Assembly: GCA_934845495.1 (NCBI GenBank)
Contig: CAKWRB010000002.1
Span: 3,833 to 18,520 of the forward strand
From: an uncultured bacterium
Lineage (GTDB): Bacteria > Bacillota > Clostridia > Oscillospirales > Ruminococcaceae
DNA: 14,688 bases
Direction of reading: 5' to 3'
Under the pieces are notes generated by a model. The model saw nothing but the letters and a program-made list of their open reading frames with translations, made no database searches and had not been told where the DNA came from. Shown here in pieces: positions 1 through 7,104 of the stretch (its first letter is position 1; every line of letters begins with the position of its first letter). A program made the position numbers and the translations under genes.

Positions 1-100
1 GCTCAGCGGTGGTGAAGTCCTTGGTCTGTGTGGAGCCGGAGCAGGCTGCCAGCGAAAGGGTCATAATGACGGCCAGAGCGGCGGAAAACAGTCTTTTCAT
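1..100 (-). CDS. Lipoprotein, N-terminal fragment (probably an ABC-transporter substrate-binding protein)
   Basis: Only the first 33 codons are inside the window; the gene continues past the left edge. The start reads MKRLFSAALAVIMTLSLAAC, a typical type II signal peptide: two basic residues, a hydrophobic stretch, and a lipobox LAAC whose Cys20 would be lipidated. A short Ser/Gly/Thr-rich linker follows. The start is fixed by an AAGGAG ribosome site at about 111-117, some ten bases upstream. Such short, secreted, lipid-anchored starts are common in solute-binding proteins of ABC importers in Firmicutes, and that is my best guess, but no ligand-binding domain is visible here. It is divergent from rmuC across 190 bases. 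Confidence 0.75.
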   Translation of the reverse strand, partial: MKRLFSAALAVIMTLSLAACSGSTQTKDFTTAE

Positions 101-135
101 CAGAGTTAACTCCTTGTTTTTCAAAAATTTGTGTG

Positions 136-167
136 TGCAGCCAACAGACAATATCCGACTGGCTGCA
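136..167. repeat. Perfect 8-bp inverted repeat in the divergent intergenic region
   Basis: TGCAGCCA at 136-143 and TGGCTGCA at 160-167 are perfect inverted copies separated by 16 bases. The repeat lies between the proposed minus-strand promoter (175-203) and the lipoprotein start. It could be an operator or a hairpin at the 5' end of the lipoprotein mRNA. The sequence does not tell which. Confidence 0.5.
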
Positions 168-174
168 ATACAAT

Positions 175-203
175 AGTGTACCTGATGGGTGAAATTATTG
201 CAA
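175..203 (-). promoter_or_regulatory. Putative promoter of the lipoprotein gene
   Basis: On the minus strand, TTGCAA (198-203) and TACACT (175-180) stand 17 bases apart, a fair sigma-A match. Transcription would start near 168, just before the 136-167 inverted repeat. Confidence 0.45.
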
Positions 204-248
204 GAGCAGATGCAAGATTTTATTTATCTGGGCGCAGGGCACAAAATG

Positions 249-257
249 TGCTACAAT
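249..257 (+). promoter_or_regulatory. Putative extended -10 promoter of rmuC
   Basis: TGcTACAAT is an extended -10 box about 35 bases upstream of the rmuC start. No good -35 box is visible, which is usual for extended -10 promoters. The 5' leader would be only about 27 bases and would hold the GGGAGG ribosome site. Confidence 0.45.
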
Positions 258-290
258 GGGAACAGATTTTTTCAGGGAGGCAGATGCACT

Positions 291-1649
291 ATGGATATCC
301 TTCTCTATATTCTTATCGGGCTGACCGCCGTTCTGCTGGCGATGGTGGCAGTGCTGCTGATCCGCCAGGGCCGGTTAGCCCGGGGGCAGGAATCGGATTT
401 TGACCGCCTGGCCGAGGAACTGCACCGCCAGCAGACGGCAAGCGCCGGGGAACTGAGCCGGCTCAGAATGGAGCTGGACGATTCGGTGGGGCGCAGCACT
501 GAGCGGATGGCCAAGGTGCTCACCGACAACCAGCGTCTGATGCAGGAGGTCACAGCGGAACAGCTCAGCCGGCTGGACCGCCGGTTTGCCAGCTTTGCCC
601 TGGAAAATGAGCAGAAGCTGGAACAGGTGCGCCAGACCACCGAACAGCGCCTTGCCGCCATGCAGCGGCAGAATGCCGAAAAGCTGGACGAGATGCGGGG
701 CGTGGTGGACGAAAAGCTCCAGCGCACCCTGGAGGAGCGCATGACCCAGTCCTTCCGGCTGGTGAACGAGCGGCTGGAACAGGTGTACAAGGGCCTGGGC
801 GAGATGCAGACCCTGGCCGCCGGGGTGGGTGACCTTAAAAAAGTGCTCTCCAATGTCAAGACCCGGGGAATCCTCGGGGAGATCCAGCTGGGCTCGATCC
901 TCCGGGAGATCCTGGCCCCGGAACAGTACGATGAAAATGTGGCCACCCGTCCGGGCAGCCGGGAGCGGGTGGAGTTTGCAGTGAAGCTGCCCAACCTGGA
1001 CGGCAGCTTTACCTACCTGCCCATCGATGCCAAGTTCCATGGCGATGCCTATGCCCAGCTTCGGGACGCCTACGAGAACAGCGACCCGGCGGCGGTGGAG
1101 GCGGCGGCAGCGGTGCTGCTCTCCCGGGTGAAGCAGTCGGCCAGGGACATCCATGATAAGTACATCGACCCGCCCAATACCACCGAATTCGGGATCCTCT
1201 TTGTGCCCTTTGAAGGGCTGTATGCCGAGCTGGTGAACCGGGGCATGGTGGAGGTGCTCCAGCGGGATTACATGATCAACCTGGCAGGACCCAGCACCAT
1301 GGCGGCCCTGCTCAACAGTCTGCAGATGGGCTTCCGCAGTGTGGCGATCCAGCAGCGGAGCAGCGAGGTGTGGGAGGTTCTGCGGGCAGTGCGCACCGAG
1401 TTCGAGAGCTTTGAAAAGGTGCTCACCCTTACCCAGAACCGGCTGGACCAGGCCTCCCGGGAGCTGGATAAGCTGGTGGGTGTGCGCACCCGGCAGATCC
1501 GCCGCCGGCTCAAGGAGGTGGAGACGCTGGACACCGCCGCTGCCCGGGAGATCCTGGAGCTGGACGAGCCGGAGGAACCGGTCGCTCTGCCGGTACCGGA
1601 GAGCGGGCTCCCGGCCAAAGATGGTGTGGACAGTTTCCCTGAAGAGTAA
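291..1649 (+). CDS. rmuC: DNA recombination protein RmuC family
   Basis: Encodes 452 residues. An N-terminal membrane anchor (about residues 3-24) is followed by a long coiled coil (about 30-180) rich in Gln, Glu, Arg and Leu. The conserved RmuC domain spans about 190-390, recognisable by RGILGE, YLPIDAKFHGD, the FGILFVPFEGLYAE block, and LAGPSTMAALLNSLQMGFRS. The tail is charged and acidic. RmuC proteins limit inversions and rearrangements between short inverted repeats in E. coli and are thought to be PD-(D/E)XK-like nucleases; the biochemical role is not well settled. I chose ATG 291 because a GGGAGG site lies 11 bases upstream and the membrane segment begins at once; the frame stays open upstream from 189 but has no ribosome site. 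It appears monocistronic, ending in a shared terminator. Confidence 0.93.
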   Translation: MDILLYILIGLTAVLLAMVAVLLIRQGRLARGQESDFDRLAEELHRQQTASAGELSRLRMELDDSVGRSTERMAKVLTDNQRLMQEVTAEQLSRLDRRFASFALENEQKLEQVRQTTEQRLAAMQRQNAEKLDEMRGVVDEKLQRTLEERMTQSFRLVNERLEQVYKGLGEMQTLAAGVGDLKKVLSNVKTRGILGEIQLGSILREILAPEQYDENVATRPGSRERVEFAVKLPNLDGSFTYLPIDAKFHGDAYAQLRDAYENSDPAAVEAAAAVLLSRVKQSARDIHDKYIDPPNTTEFGILFVPFEGLYAELVNRGMVEVLQRDYMINLAGPSTMAALLNSLQMGFRSVAIQQRSSEVWEVLRAVRTEFESFEKVLTLTQNRLDQASRELDKLVGVRTRQIRRRLKEVETLDTAAAREILELDEPEEPVALPVPESGLPAKDGVDSFPEE

Positions 1650-1690
1650 AAAAGAACGGCGTTCCCCGGAAGAAGGGGGCGCCGTTTTTT
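1650..1690. terminator. Bidirectional intrinsic terminator between rmuC and the acetyltransferase gene
   Basis: AACGGCG (1655-1661) pairs with CGCCGTT (1680-1686), with CCCC/GGGG pairing inside. An A-tract lies on the left and a T-tract on the right, so the hairpin can end rmuC on the plus strand and the convergent cinA operon on the minus strand. Confidence 0.85.
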
Positions 1691-1698
1691 ATGCGGTA

Positions 1699-2403
1699 TC
1701 AGCGGCTCAGCCAGAAGCAGGACTGCTCTGCCTGGGTCATGCCCAGCTTGCGCTGCAGCGAAAGGGACTTTTCGTTGTCGGTGAAGATCTGCGCAAAGGG
1801 GATCTTGCCCTGGTTGAAGTGCCGGTCGATCATAAAGCTCTCCAGGTCGTAGGCATAGCCGTGGCGGCGGTATTCCGGCAGGACCTCCAGGATGCCGATG
1901 CTGCCCTCGGGGTGTTCCCCGATAAAGCCCACCAGCTCCCCGTTGTGGAAGCCGCCGAAGAGATGCTCCCGGCGGATGTGGTCGATCACCTGCTCCCGGT
2001 CGAGGTATTCGTAGTGATCGGCGATCACATCGGCCAGCTCCTCCGGCGGGGTGCGGATCTCCAGCCGGCCAGCGGGTTCCGGGGCCTTGTTTTCCAGGTA
2101 AGCCACATGGTAGTATTCAAAGTCCAGCCGGAGACCCAGCAGTTCTTCCGCTCTGCGGCAGAGATCGGCCCGGGTCACGCTCAGCTCCCGGAGATCCTCC
2201 CGTTCCAGCAGCAGCCGGAGCAGGACTTCGCCCGGTTCAAATTCTTTGGCATAGAGCATGTAGGCGCCGGAGTTCTTCTCCCGGAGCAGGACGGCGCCCC
2301 GCTCTGCCGAGAGGATCTCCGCATTGTCCCGGTGGATGGCCTCGATCATGGCGATGTTGGCCATCATCTCTTCATTGAGGTATTTAAGTGCTTGGGTGTA
2401 CAT
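1699..2403 (-). CDS. GNAT-family N-acetyltransferase, two-domain form
   Basis: Encodes 234 residues. The C-terminal half (about 115-234) is a GNAT fold: GELVGFIGEHPEG forms the beta-4 region and the acetyl-CoA pyrophosphate loop is LEVLPEYRRHGYA (172-184), followed by a late SLSLQRKLGM helix typical of the family. The first 110 residues have no motif I recognise and may be a degenerate second GNAT half or a substrate-recognition domain. The start is supported by GGGAAG about 10 bases upstream and by tight packing: only three bases separate it from the preceding acetyltransferase. It is the last gene of the cinA operon. GNAT enzymes transfer an acetyl group from acetyl-CoA to an amine; the acceptor cannot be read from sequence. 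Confidence 0.85.
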   Translation of the reverse strand: MYTQALKYLNEEMMANIAMIEAIHRDNAEILSAERGAVLLREKNSGAYMLYAKEFEPGEVLLRLLLEREDLRELSVTRADLCRRAEELLGLRLDFEYYHVAYLENKAPEPAGRLEIRTPPEELADVIADHYEYLDREQVIDHIRREHLFGGFHNGELVGFIGEHPEGSIGILEVLPEYRRHGYAYDLESFMIDRHFNQGKIPFAQIFTDNEKSLSLQRKLGMTQAEQSCFWLSR

Positions 2404-2406
2404 TGG

Positions 2407-2892
2407 TCAGACTTCCCTTCTTAACGCGGACGGGCCGGCCGAATCGCCGGCGGGGACAAGTGATTTGTGAAATTTGAGCTGCTGTTTATGCGGCAGGCAG
2501 CCGCAGCTCTGGTAGAACTGATGAGCCTGGGTCCGCTCGGTGCCGGAGGCAAGGCGGACGGCGGTGATCCCCCGGGCGAGGGCATCCTGTTCCGCAGCCC
2601 GGAGCAGGGCGTGCCCGATGCCGCGGCGGCGGTATCCGGGGGAAACTGCCAGGCCGAGGACATTCATCATGGCCGGGACATACAGTACCTCGTACCGCTG
2701 GGTGTGGATAAAACCGGCAGGGCAGCCGTTCCACTCTGCCAGGAGGATGGTGTGGTCCTGCTGACGGCTCAGTCGGCCGAGGGTCTCGGCCACTGCGTCC
2801 GGAGACGCATCATAGCCCAGGGCCTCCCGGCAGAGCCTGGCAAGAAATGTGCTGTCTCCGATCCGGGCAGGGCGCAGGGTGAGGCCGCTCAT
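2407..2892 (-). CDS. GNAT-family N-acetyltransferase, single domain
   Basis: Encodes 161 residues, the usual size of a one-domain GNAT. The acetyl-CoA motif is VLGLAVSPGYRRRGIGHALL (78-97), with RRRGIG at 88-93, and AHQFYQSCGC (123-132) is the typical C-terminal helix carrying a Tyr general-acid candidate (Tyr127). The start ATG overlaps the cinA stop codon as ATGA (2889-2892), indicating translational coupling. The final 15 residues are Ala/Gly/Arg-rich and probably unstructured. The acceptor is unknown; the RPARIGDSTFLARL opening is common to peptide-, amino-acid- and drug-acetylating GNATs alike. A much longer in-frame extension upstream lies opposite cinA in another frame and is rejected. 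Confidence 0.85.
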   Translation of the reverse strand: MSGLTLRPARIGDSTFLARLCREALGYDASPDAVAETLGRLSRQQDHTILLAEWNGCPAGFIHTQRYEVLYVPAMMNVLGLAVSPGYRRRGIGHALLRAAEQDALARGITAVRLASGTERTQAHQFYQSCGCLPHKQQLKFHKSLVPAGDSAGPSALRREV

Positions 2893-4154
2893 TGCTTTTT
2901 GCCCAGCTTCCGGGCGGCGAGCAGCAGCTGGAACTGGGCCTCCAGGGTGGAACGGGTGCGGTTCGATTCCCGGACCCCGCTGCCATCGGAACGGTACCGC
3001 CGGGTGAGGGTGGATTCCCCCTCCGGCGTGGAGATGCCAAAGCAGACGGTGCCCACCGGCTTTTCCGGGGTGCCGCCGCCCGGCCCGGCAATGCCGGTGA
3101 CCGATACGGCAAGGTCGGCGCCCATGAGCCGGCGCACTCCCCGGGCCATTTCGGCAGCACAGGCCTCGGAGACGGCGCCATGCTCCCGGAGGGTGGTTTC
3201 CGAAACACCCAGCAGACCGGCCTTGACCGAGTTGGCATAGCTGCACACACCGCCGTCAAATACTTCCGAAGCTCCGGCCACCGAGGAGATGGCCGCAGTG
3301 ACCAGGCCACCGGTGCAGCTTTCGGCGGCGGTGGCATGGAGCCCATTCTCCTGCAGGGTGCGCACCAGCACCTCCGAAAGGGTCTCGCCGTCAAGGCTGT
3401 ACGCATGGTCGCCGAACTCTGCGGCGATTTCCCGGGCAGGCGCTTCGGTGAGGGCATAGGCGGCCTCTTCGGTGTCGGCCCAGGCGCGCAGGCGGATCTC
3501 CACCTCGCCGTCCTTGACATAGGGGGCGATGGCAGGGTTTTGGGAAGCGGTCATGCGGTCATGCAGGCGGCTTTCCACCACCGCTTCGGGAAGGCCGAAG
3601 ATGCGCACCGACCGGGTCACACGCACCTGACCGGTGCGCTGGCGCAGCCGGGGCAGCACCGATTCTCGGAAGATGGGCAGGCACTCCCGGGGCGGCCCAG
3701 GAAGCTGCACCAGGATCTTTTCACATTGCTCCAGCCAGATGCCAGGGGCGGTGCCGTTGTGGTTTACCAGGGCTTCGCCGCCCTGGGGAATCATGGCCTG
3801 CCGCCAGTTGTTGTCGGTGAGCTCCCGACCGGTGGAGGTGAAGTACTCCCGGATGCGCCGCTCGGTTTCCGGATCCCGCACCAGCGAAACCCCCATCTGC
3901 TCGGCGGCGGATTCCCGGGTGATGTCGTCATAGGTGGGGCCCAGGCCGCCGATGGTCAGGATCAGATCGCACCGGGCAAAGGCCTCGGCCAGCACCTGGC
4001 GGATCGCCGCTGGTTCATCGCCGGTCACCGTCTGGCGATGAATATGTACGCCGGCTTCCTCCAGTCCGGCTGCAATTTCCCGGGCATTGGTATTCAGAAT
4101 ATCGCCGGTGAGCACCTCATCGCCCACCGCTATGATCTCACAGTTCAAATTCAT
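2889..4154 (-). CDS. cinA: CinA family protein: MoCF-like domain plus nicotinamide-nucleotide amidohydrolase
   Basis: Encodes 421 residues, normal full length for CinA. The N-terminal MoaB/MogA-like (COG1058) domain carries GDEVLTGDILNTN (11-23), TIGGLGPTYDDITRE (67-81), NHNGTAPG (131-138) and LPGPPREC (151-158). The C-terminal PncC domain carries AESCTGG (277-283, Ser279 the likely nucleophile), VTGIAGPGGG (352-361) and KPVGTVCFG (365-373). In characterised family members the C-terminal domain deamidates NMN to nicotinate mononucleotide in the pyridine nucleotide cycle, and the N-terminal domain acts as an ADP-ribose or NMN-related pyrophosphatase. In naturally transformable Gram-positives cinA belongs to the competence regulon, usually beside recA; recA is not next to it here. 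ATG 4154 follows a GGAGGGA site. First gene of an operon with two GNAT genes. Confidence 0.95.
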   Translation of the reverse strand: MNLNCEIIAVGDEVLTGDILNTNAREIAAGLEEAGVHIHRQTVTGDEPAAIRQVLAEAFARCDLILTIGGLGPTYDDITRESAAEQMGVSLVRDPETERRIREYFTSTGRELTDNNWRQAMIPQGGEALVNHNGTAPGIWLEQCEKILVQLPGPPRECLPIFRESVLPRLRQRTGQVRVTRSVRIFGLPEAVVESRLHDRMTASQNPAIAPYVKDGEVEIRLRAWADTEEAAYALTEAPAREIAAEFGDHAYSLDGETLSEVLVRTLQENGLHATAAESCTGGLVTAAISSVAGASEVFDGGVCSYANSVKAGLLGVSETTLREHGAVSEACAAEMARGVRRLMGADLAVSVTGIAGPGGGTPEKPVGTVCFGISTPEGESTLTRRYRSDGSGVRESNRTRSTLEAQFQLLLAARKLGKKQ

Positions 4155-4215
4155 TCCCTCCTGTTGGGACGCCGGCCCCCTTTGGGGCTGTACCGGTATC
4201 GTTCTGCTGACTAAC

Positions 4216-4244
4216 AGTATATACGCATCCGTTCGATTTTTCAA
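4216..4244 (-). promoter_or_regulatory. Putative sigma-A promoter of the cinA operon
   Basis: On the minus strand TTGAAA (4239-4244) and TATACT (4216-4221) are exactly 17 bases apart, close to the sigma-A consensus. The leader to the cinA start would be about 55 bases. Confidence 0.7.
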
Positions 4245-4293
4245 TTTTTTGTGCGGATAAAGAGAAGAAATCCCATGCATAAACTGGGAAATG

Positions 4294-4302
4294 TGATATA
4301 AT
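4294..4302 (+). promoter_or_regulatory. Extended -10 promoter of the unknown membrane-protein gene
   Basis: TGaTATAAT is a perfect extended -10 box. No convincing -35 box lies upstream. The predicted leader is about 105 bases long and contains an imperfect inverted pair, CCGGGGCAG (4342-4350) and CTGCCCTGG (about 4377-4385), which could form a weak hairpin ahead of the start. Confidence 0.6.
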
Positions 4303-4416
4303 AGCTTTGACAGACCGACCGCTGCGGTGATGCGGCGGCGGATCCGGGGCAGGCCAGGACCTGTTTTTGTATGATTCTGCCCTGGAACGGAAACATCAGA
4401 GGGATGGGTGAGGGAT

Positions 4417-6528
4417 ATGTCCATCGAGCTGAAGAACAGAATCAAATTGGGGTTGGGCCTGCTGCTTGCCATTGCAGTGGGTCTGATGGTCTATTTCGGC
4501 TTTTTTGCTGCCAAGGCCCCGGCGGAGTTCCCCGATCTGGATGGGTACACCGGCTGTGTGACCATCACTCACGGCAATGCTCTGCTGGATGCCCGGATGG
4601 ACGAGCAGGATTCTGCCCGGTTGATCGGCTTTTTGGCCCATGCCCGCTTCTCCCCCAGCGAGGAGGCACGGACCCGGAACTACAACGGCAGCATCCGGAT
4701 CCTCTTCCCGGACAGCCGGGAGATCGCTCTGCTCCGGGAGGAGGAAGAGGTCTTTGTCCGCGCGGTGGGCGCCGATGGGAAAGAGGGATACTACACCGTA
4801 TGCACCGACCTGTATGACGAGGTGCGGCTGCATGTGTACAGCGTGTTCCCGGAGGGGATCACCTTTGAAAATCTTGCGCCCTGGTGGGAGGAATACTTTT
4901 ATATTGCCAGTCTGACCCTGATGGGGTCCGACTTCAACTCCGCACTGGAAATCTCACCTGAGGCAGTGGCGGAATACACCCTTTGCCAGATGGTGGCAGA
5001 TGGTTCGGCCGAGCCCTACCTGCACCAGGAATCGGGGGGGAACTGGTACCAGATCCCCTATGCAGAATTCCTGCGGCAGGCCCAGGGGTACTTTGCCGAC
5101 GGGGCCAATGTCTCGCTCAAGGAGACCCGCTGTTACCGGGAAGAGGACAACACCATGCTGTTTGCCCAGGGACAGGTGCCGCTGTCCAGCGGCGAACGCC
5201 CCGGCCTTGCCGATCTGGAACACAATGGCGGTTACAGGCTGGTCTCGGTGCATCGGGACCTGATGGGAGTGCTCACTGCCGAACTGTATGATTACAACGA
5301 GGTGGGCTTCACCGAAACAGGAGTCCATACCCGTACCCATTACTTCACCATGGTCTGCGGTTCGGATGGGCGCTACCGCTTTGTGAGCAAGCGCAGCCAG
5401 GTCATCGACCCGGCTCAGGTCTCGGTGGAGGGATATTTCCTGAGCATCGGTCAGATCGGGGATATCACCCCGGAGATCGAGCAGGAATTCCCCCTGACCC
5501 AGGCAGGGGTGCTGGATGGCAATATCCTGCTTTACCATGTTCCGCATACGGCATCGGGCAACCAGATGTATCTGGACAGCATCAATCCGCGCACCGGCGG
5601 TGTGGTCCGGACAGCCCGAGTTCCAGCGCATCCGGAGGCCATCGGGCTGCTCCGGGCGGAGGTCACCGGCGATGGAAACGGGGTGCTGGTCTTTGCCCGG
5701 GATCGGGTCATGCTGCTGGACAGCCGCCTGGACCTGATGCAGGAGGTGAAACTCTCTCCGGAGCTTCAGGGGCTGGAATACGATTGTTCGGATAGCGGGG
5801 AACAGCTCTGCTATGTGGACGATGCCGGCCTGTGGCTGCGCTGGAATGCAGAGGAAAAGCCGATTTGCCTGGCGCCGCATCCGGTGGCATCGGAGGGGGA
5901 GCCCCCCATCCGGCTGGCCCGTCCGCAGTTTGTGCGTCAGGGAACCGCAGTCCTTGTGGCAGAAGTGCAGGAGAAAAATACCCTGTACTACACCTGGTAC
6001 GACCTGACCGGGCTGGACAAGGCGCTGGAACAGCAGGAAAAGGAGGAGGCAGACAGTACCTCCTTGCTGGAGGGACGGCGGGTGCCGATCTATCCCGGCA
6101 CAGTGATTGACGAAGTGGCTTCGGACGACCACCTGGTGGTGCTCTATCCCAATGGAACCGCCCCGAAGCTGACCGGTTATCTTGCCGGTACGGTCCACTT
6201 CTTTGAAAGCGGCGCCACTTTTTCCTTTATCCTGCCGGACAATGCCGAGGCAGGGCCCCGGTTGATCCTTCAGGATCGAATCTACTACTTCGAGCAGATT
6301 TCCCGGCCGGAGGAGGCAGATGTGGTCTTTGAGCTGAAGGCGCTGGAGCTGGGCAGTGTGATGAACCGCATCTCCACCGGCCTGCAGGTGAGCAATGCCT
6401 CACCCCGGATTCTGGGGGCCGATGCCGAGGGGCGAGTGCTGTTCAGCTTTGGATCCCCCTCCGGTTCCGGCATGGGGATCACCGACCCGGTCCGCCAGAA
6501 GAACACCAGACCCAACGGCACAATGTAA
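4417..6528 (+). CDS. Large membrane-anchored protein of unknown function
   Basis: Encodes 703 residues. One hydrophobic segment (about residues 9-30) follows a basic start and lacks a clear cleavage site, so I read it as a signal anchor leaving some 670 residues outside the cell. The rest is soluble, acidic and rich in short beta-strand-like stretches. The region after about residue 340 has repeating patterns such as VLVFARDRVMLLDSRL and QLCYVDDAGLWLRW that resemble blades of a beta-propeller, but I cannot assign a family. A Glu/Gln-rich linker (about 535-550) splits the propeller-like part. No catalytic motif is visible. The start is uncertain: ATG 4417 gives a natural MSIELKNR opening, while GTG 4408, three codons upstream, has a better-spaced AGAGGG. 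Monocistronic, with its own promoter and terminator. Confidence 0.8.
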   Translation: MSIELKNRIKLGLGLLLAIAVGLMVYFGFFAAKAPAEFPDLDGYTGCVTITHGNALLDARMDEQDSARLIGFLAHARFSPSEEARTRNYNGSIRILFPDSREIALLREEEEVFVRAVGADGKEGYYTVCTDLYDEVRLHVYSVFPEGITFENLAPWWEEYFYIASLTLMGSDFNSALEISPEAVAEYTLCQMVADGSAEPYLHQESGGNWYQIPYAEFLRQAQGYFADGANVSLKETRCYREEDNTMLFAQGQVPLSSGERPGLADLEHNGGYRLVSVHRDLMGVLTAELYDYNEVGFTETGVHTRTHYFTMVCGSDGRYRFVSKRSQVIDPAQVSVEGYFLSIGQIGDITPEIEQEFPLTQAGVLDGNILLYHVPHTASGNQMYLDSINPRTGGVVRTARVPAHPEAIGLLRAEVTGDGNGVLVFARDRVMLLDSRLDLMQEVKLSPELQGLEYDCSDSGEQLCYVDDAGLWLRWNAEEKPICLAPHPVASEGEPPIRLARPQFVRQGTAVLVAEVQEKNTLYYTWYDLTGLDKALEQQEKEEADSTSLLEGRRVPIYPGTVIDEVASDDHLVVLYPNGTAPKLTGYLAGTVHFFESGATFSFILPDNAEAGPRLILQDRIYYFEQISRPEEADVVFELKALELGSVMNRISTGLQVSNASPRILGADAEGRVLFSFGSPSGSGMGITDPVRQKNTRPNGTM

Positions 6529-6540
6529 GAGATGACCAGA

Positions 6541-6579
6541 CCGGACAGAGACCCGTACAAAGGGCTCTGTCCGGTTTTT
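6541..6579 (+). terminator. Intrinsic terminator after the unknown membrane-protein gene
   Basis: CCGGACAGAG (6541-6550) pairs perfectly with CTCTGTCCGG (6565-6574), with CCC/GGG inside, followed by TTTTT. Confidence 0.9.
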
Positions 6580-6601
6580 ATTGCAGAACGAAAATTCCCC
6601 C

Positions 6602-6630
6602 TTGACGAATGACTGTTGGTATGGTAAAAT
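6602..6630 (+). promoter_or_regulatory. Sigma-A promoter of the tRNA-Ser pair
   Basis: TTGACG (6602-6607) and TAAAAT (6625-6630) are 17 bases apart, a strong match. The first tRNA begins 22 bases after the -10 box, as expected for a stable-RNA promoter. Confidence 0.8.
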
Positions 6631-6651
6631 AAGATACAGTTCAACCGATAT

Positions 6652-6738
6652 GGAGAGATGTCCGAGCGGTTTAAGGAGCCGGTCTTGAAAACCGGTGACT
6701 CGTCAGAGCCGTGGGTTCGAATCCCACTCTCTCCGCCA
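6652..6738 (+). tRNA. tRNA-Ser, anticodon TGA
   Basis: Class II tRNA of 87 bases including an encoded CCA (6736-6738). The acceptor stem GGAGAGA (6652-6658) pairs with TCTCTCC (6728-6734) and the discriminator is G. The anticodon stem CCGGT/ACCGG closes the loop CTTGAAA, giving anticodon TGA, which reads UCA and, by wobble, other UCN codons. The T-loop has GGTTCGAATCC. The extended variable arm is typical of serine tRNAs. Confidence 0.96.
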
Positions 6739-6782
6739 ACATCCTTTCAAAAAGTTCATATTACATTGGTTAACTTCACTAT

Positions 6783-6873
6783 GGAGATGTACTCAAGTTG
6801 GTGAAGAGGCGCCCCTGCTAAGGGCGTAGGTCGGGAAACTGGCGCGAGGGTTCGAGTCCCTCCATCTCCGCCA
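6783..6873 (+). tRNA. tRNA-Ser, anticodon GCT
   Basis: Class II tRNA of 91 bases including CCA (6871-6873). The acceptor stem GGAGATG (6783-6789) pairs with CATCTCC (6863-6869), discriminator G. The stem CGCCC/GGGCG closes the loop CTGCTAA, so the anticodon is GCT and reads AGC and AGU. It lies 44 bases after the first tRNA-Ser with no promoter between, so both probably mature from one transcript. Confidence 0.96.
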
Positions 6874-6875
6874 AA

Positions 6876-6902
6876 AAAGCACCCTTTTCGGGTGCTTTTT
6901 TT
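6876..6902 (+). terminator. Intrinsic terminator of the tRNA-Ser transcript
   Basis: GCACCC (6879-6884) and GGGTGC (6890-6895) form a stem with a five-base loop, preceded by A6 and followed by T7, directly after the second tRNA. Confidence 0.9.
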
Positions 6903-7038
6903 ATTTATTTTTCGATTTTCCAAAGCTCTCTGGCTTTCCGCTGTTTTGCGTAGACTGCTGTTACACAAAGAATCGTCTTTCAGCCTGTCTGTACCGGTAC
7001 CCCTTTTCCGCAGAGCGGCAGTCCCAAAATATAAAACC

Positions 7039-7089
7039 AAAACCCCCACGGGATCCACCTGCTTGTGTGGTGCCCCGTGGGGGGGTTTT
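7039..7089 (-). terminator. Intrinsic terminator downstream of the yitT-family gene
   Basis: CCCCCACGGG (7043-7052) pairs with CCCGTGGGGG (7074-7083), with CCAC/GTGG inside and A/T tracts at both ends. It lies 16 bases past the yitT stop on the minus strand. The T-tract on both strands makes it possibly bidirectional. The stretch 6903-7038 between this and the tRNA terminator holds nothing I recognise. Confidence 0.8.
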
Positions 7090-7104
7090 ATATGGTGCAG
7101 GGCT

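Noticed and set aside
305..1154. Two long minus-strand frames opposite rmuC
   Set aside because: Ser/Arg- or His/Gln-rich products typical of mirror frames in GC-rich genes; rmuC motifs are unambiguous.
4954..6198. 414-codon minus-strand frame opposite the unknown membrane-protein gene
   Set aside because: No ribosome site, His/Gln-rich composition, and the plus frame has an anchor, promoter and terminator.
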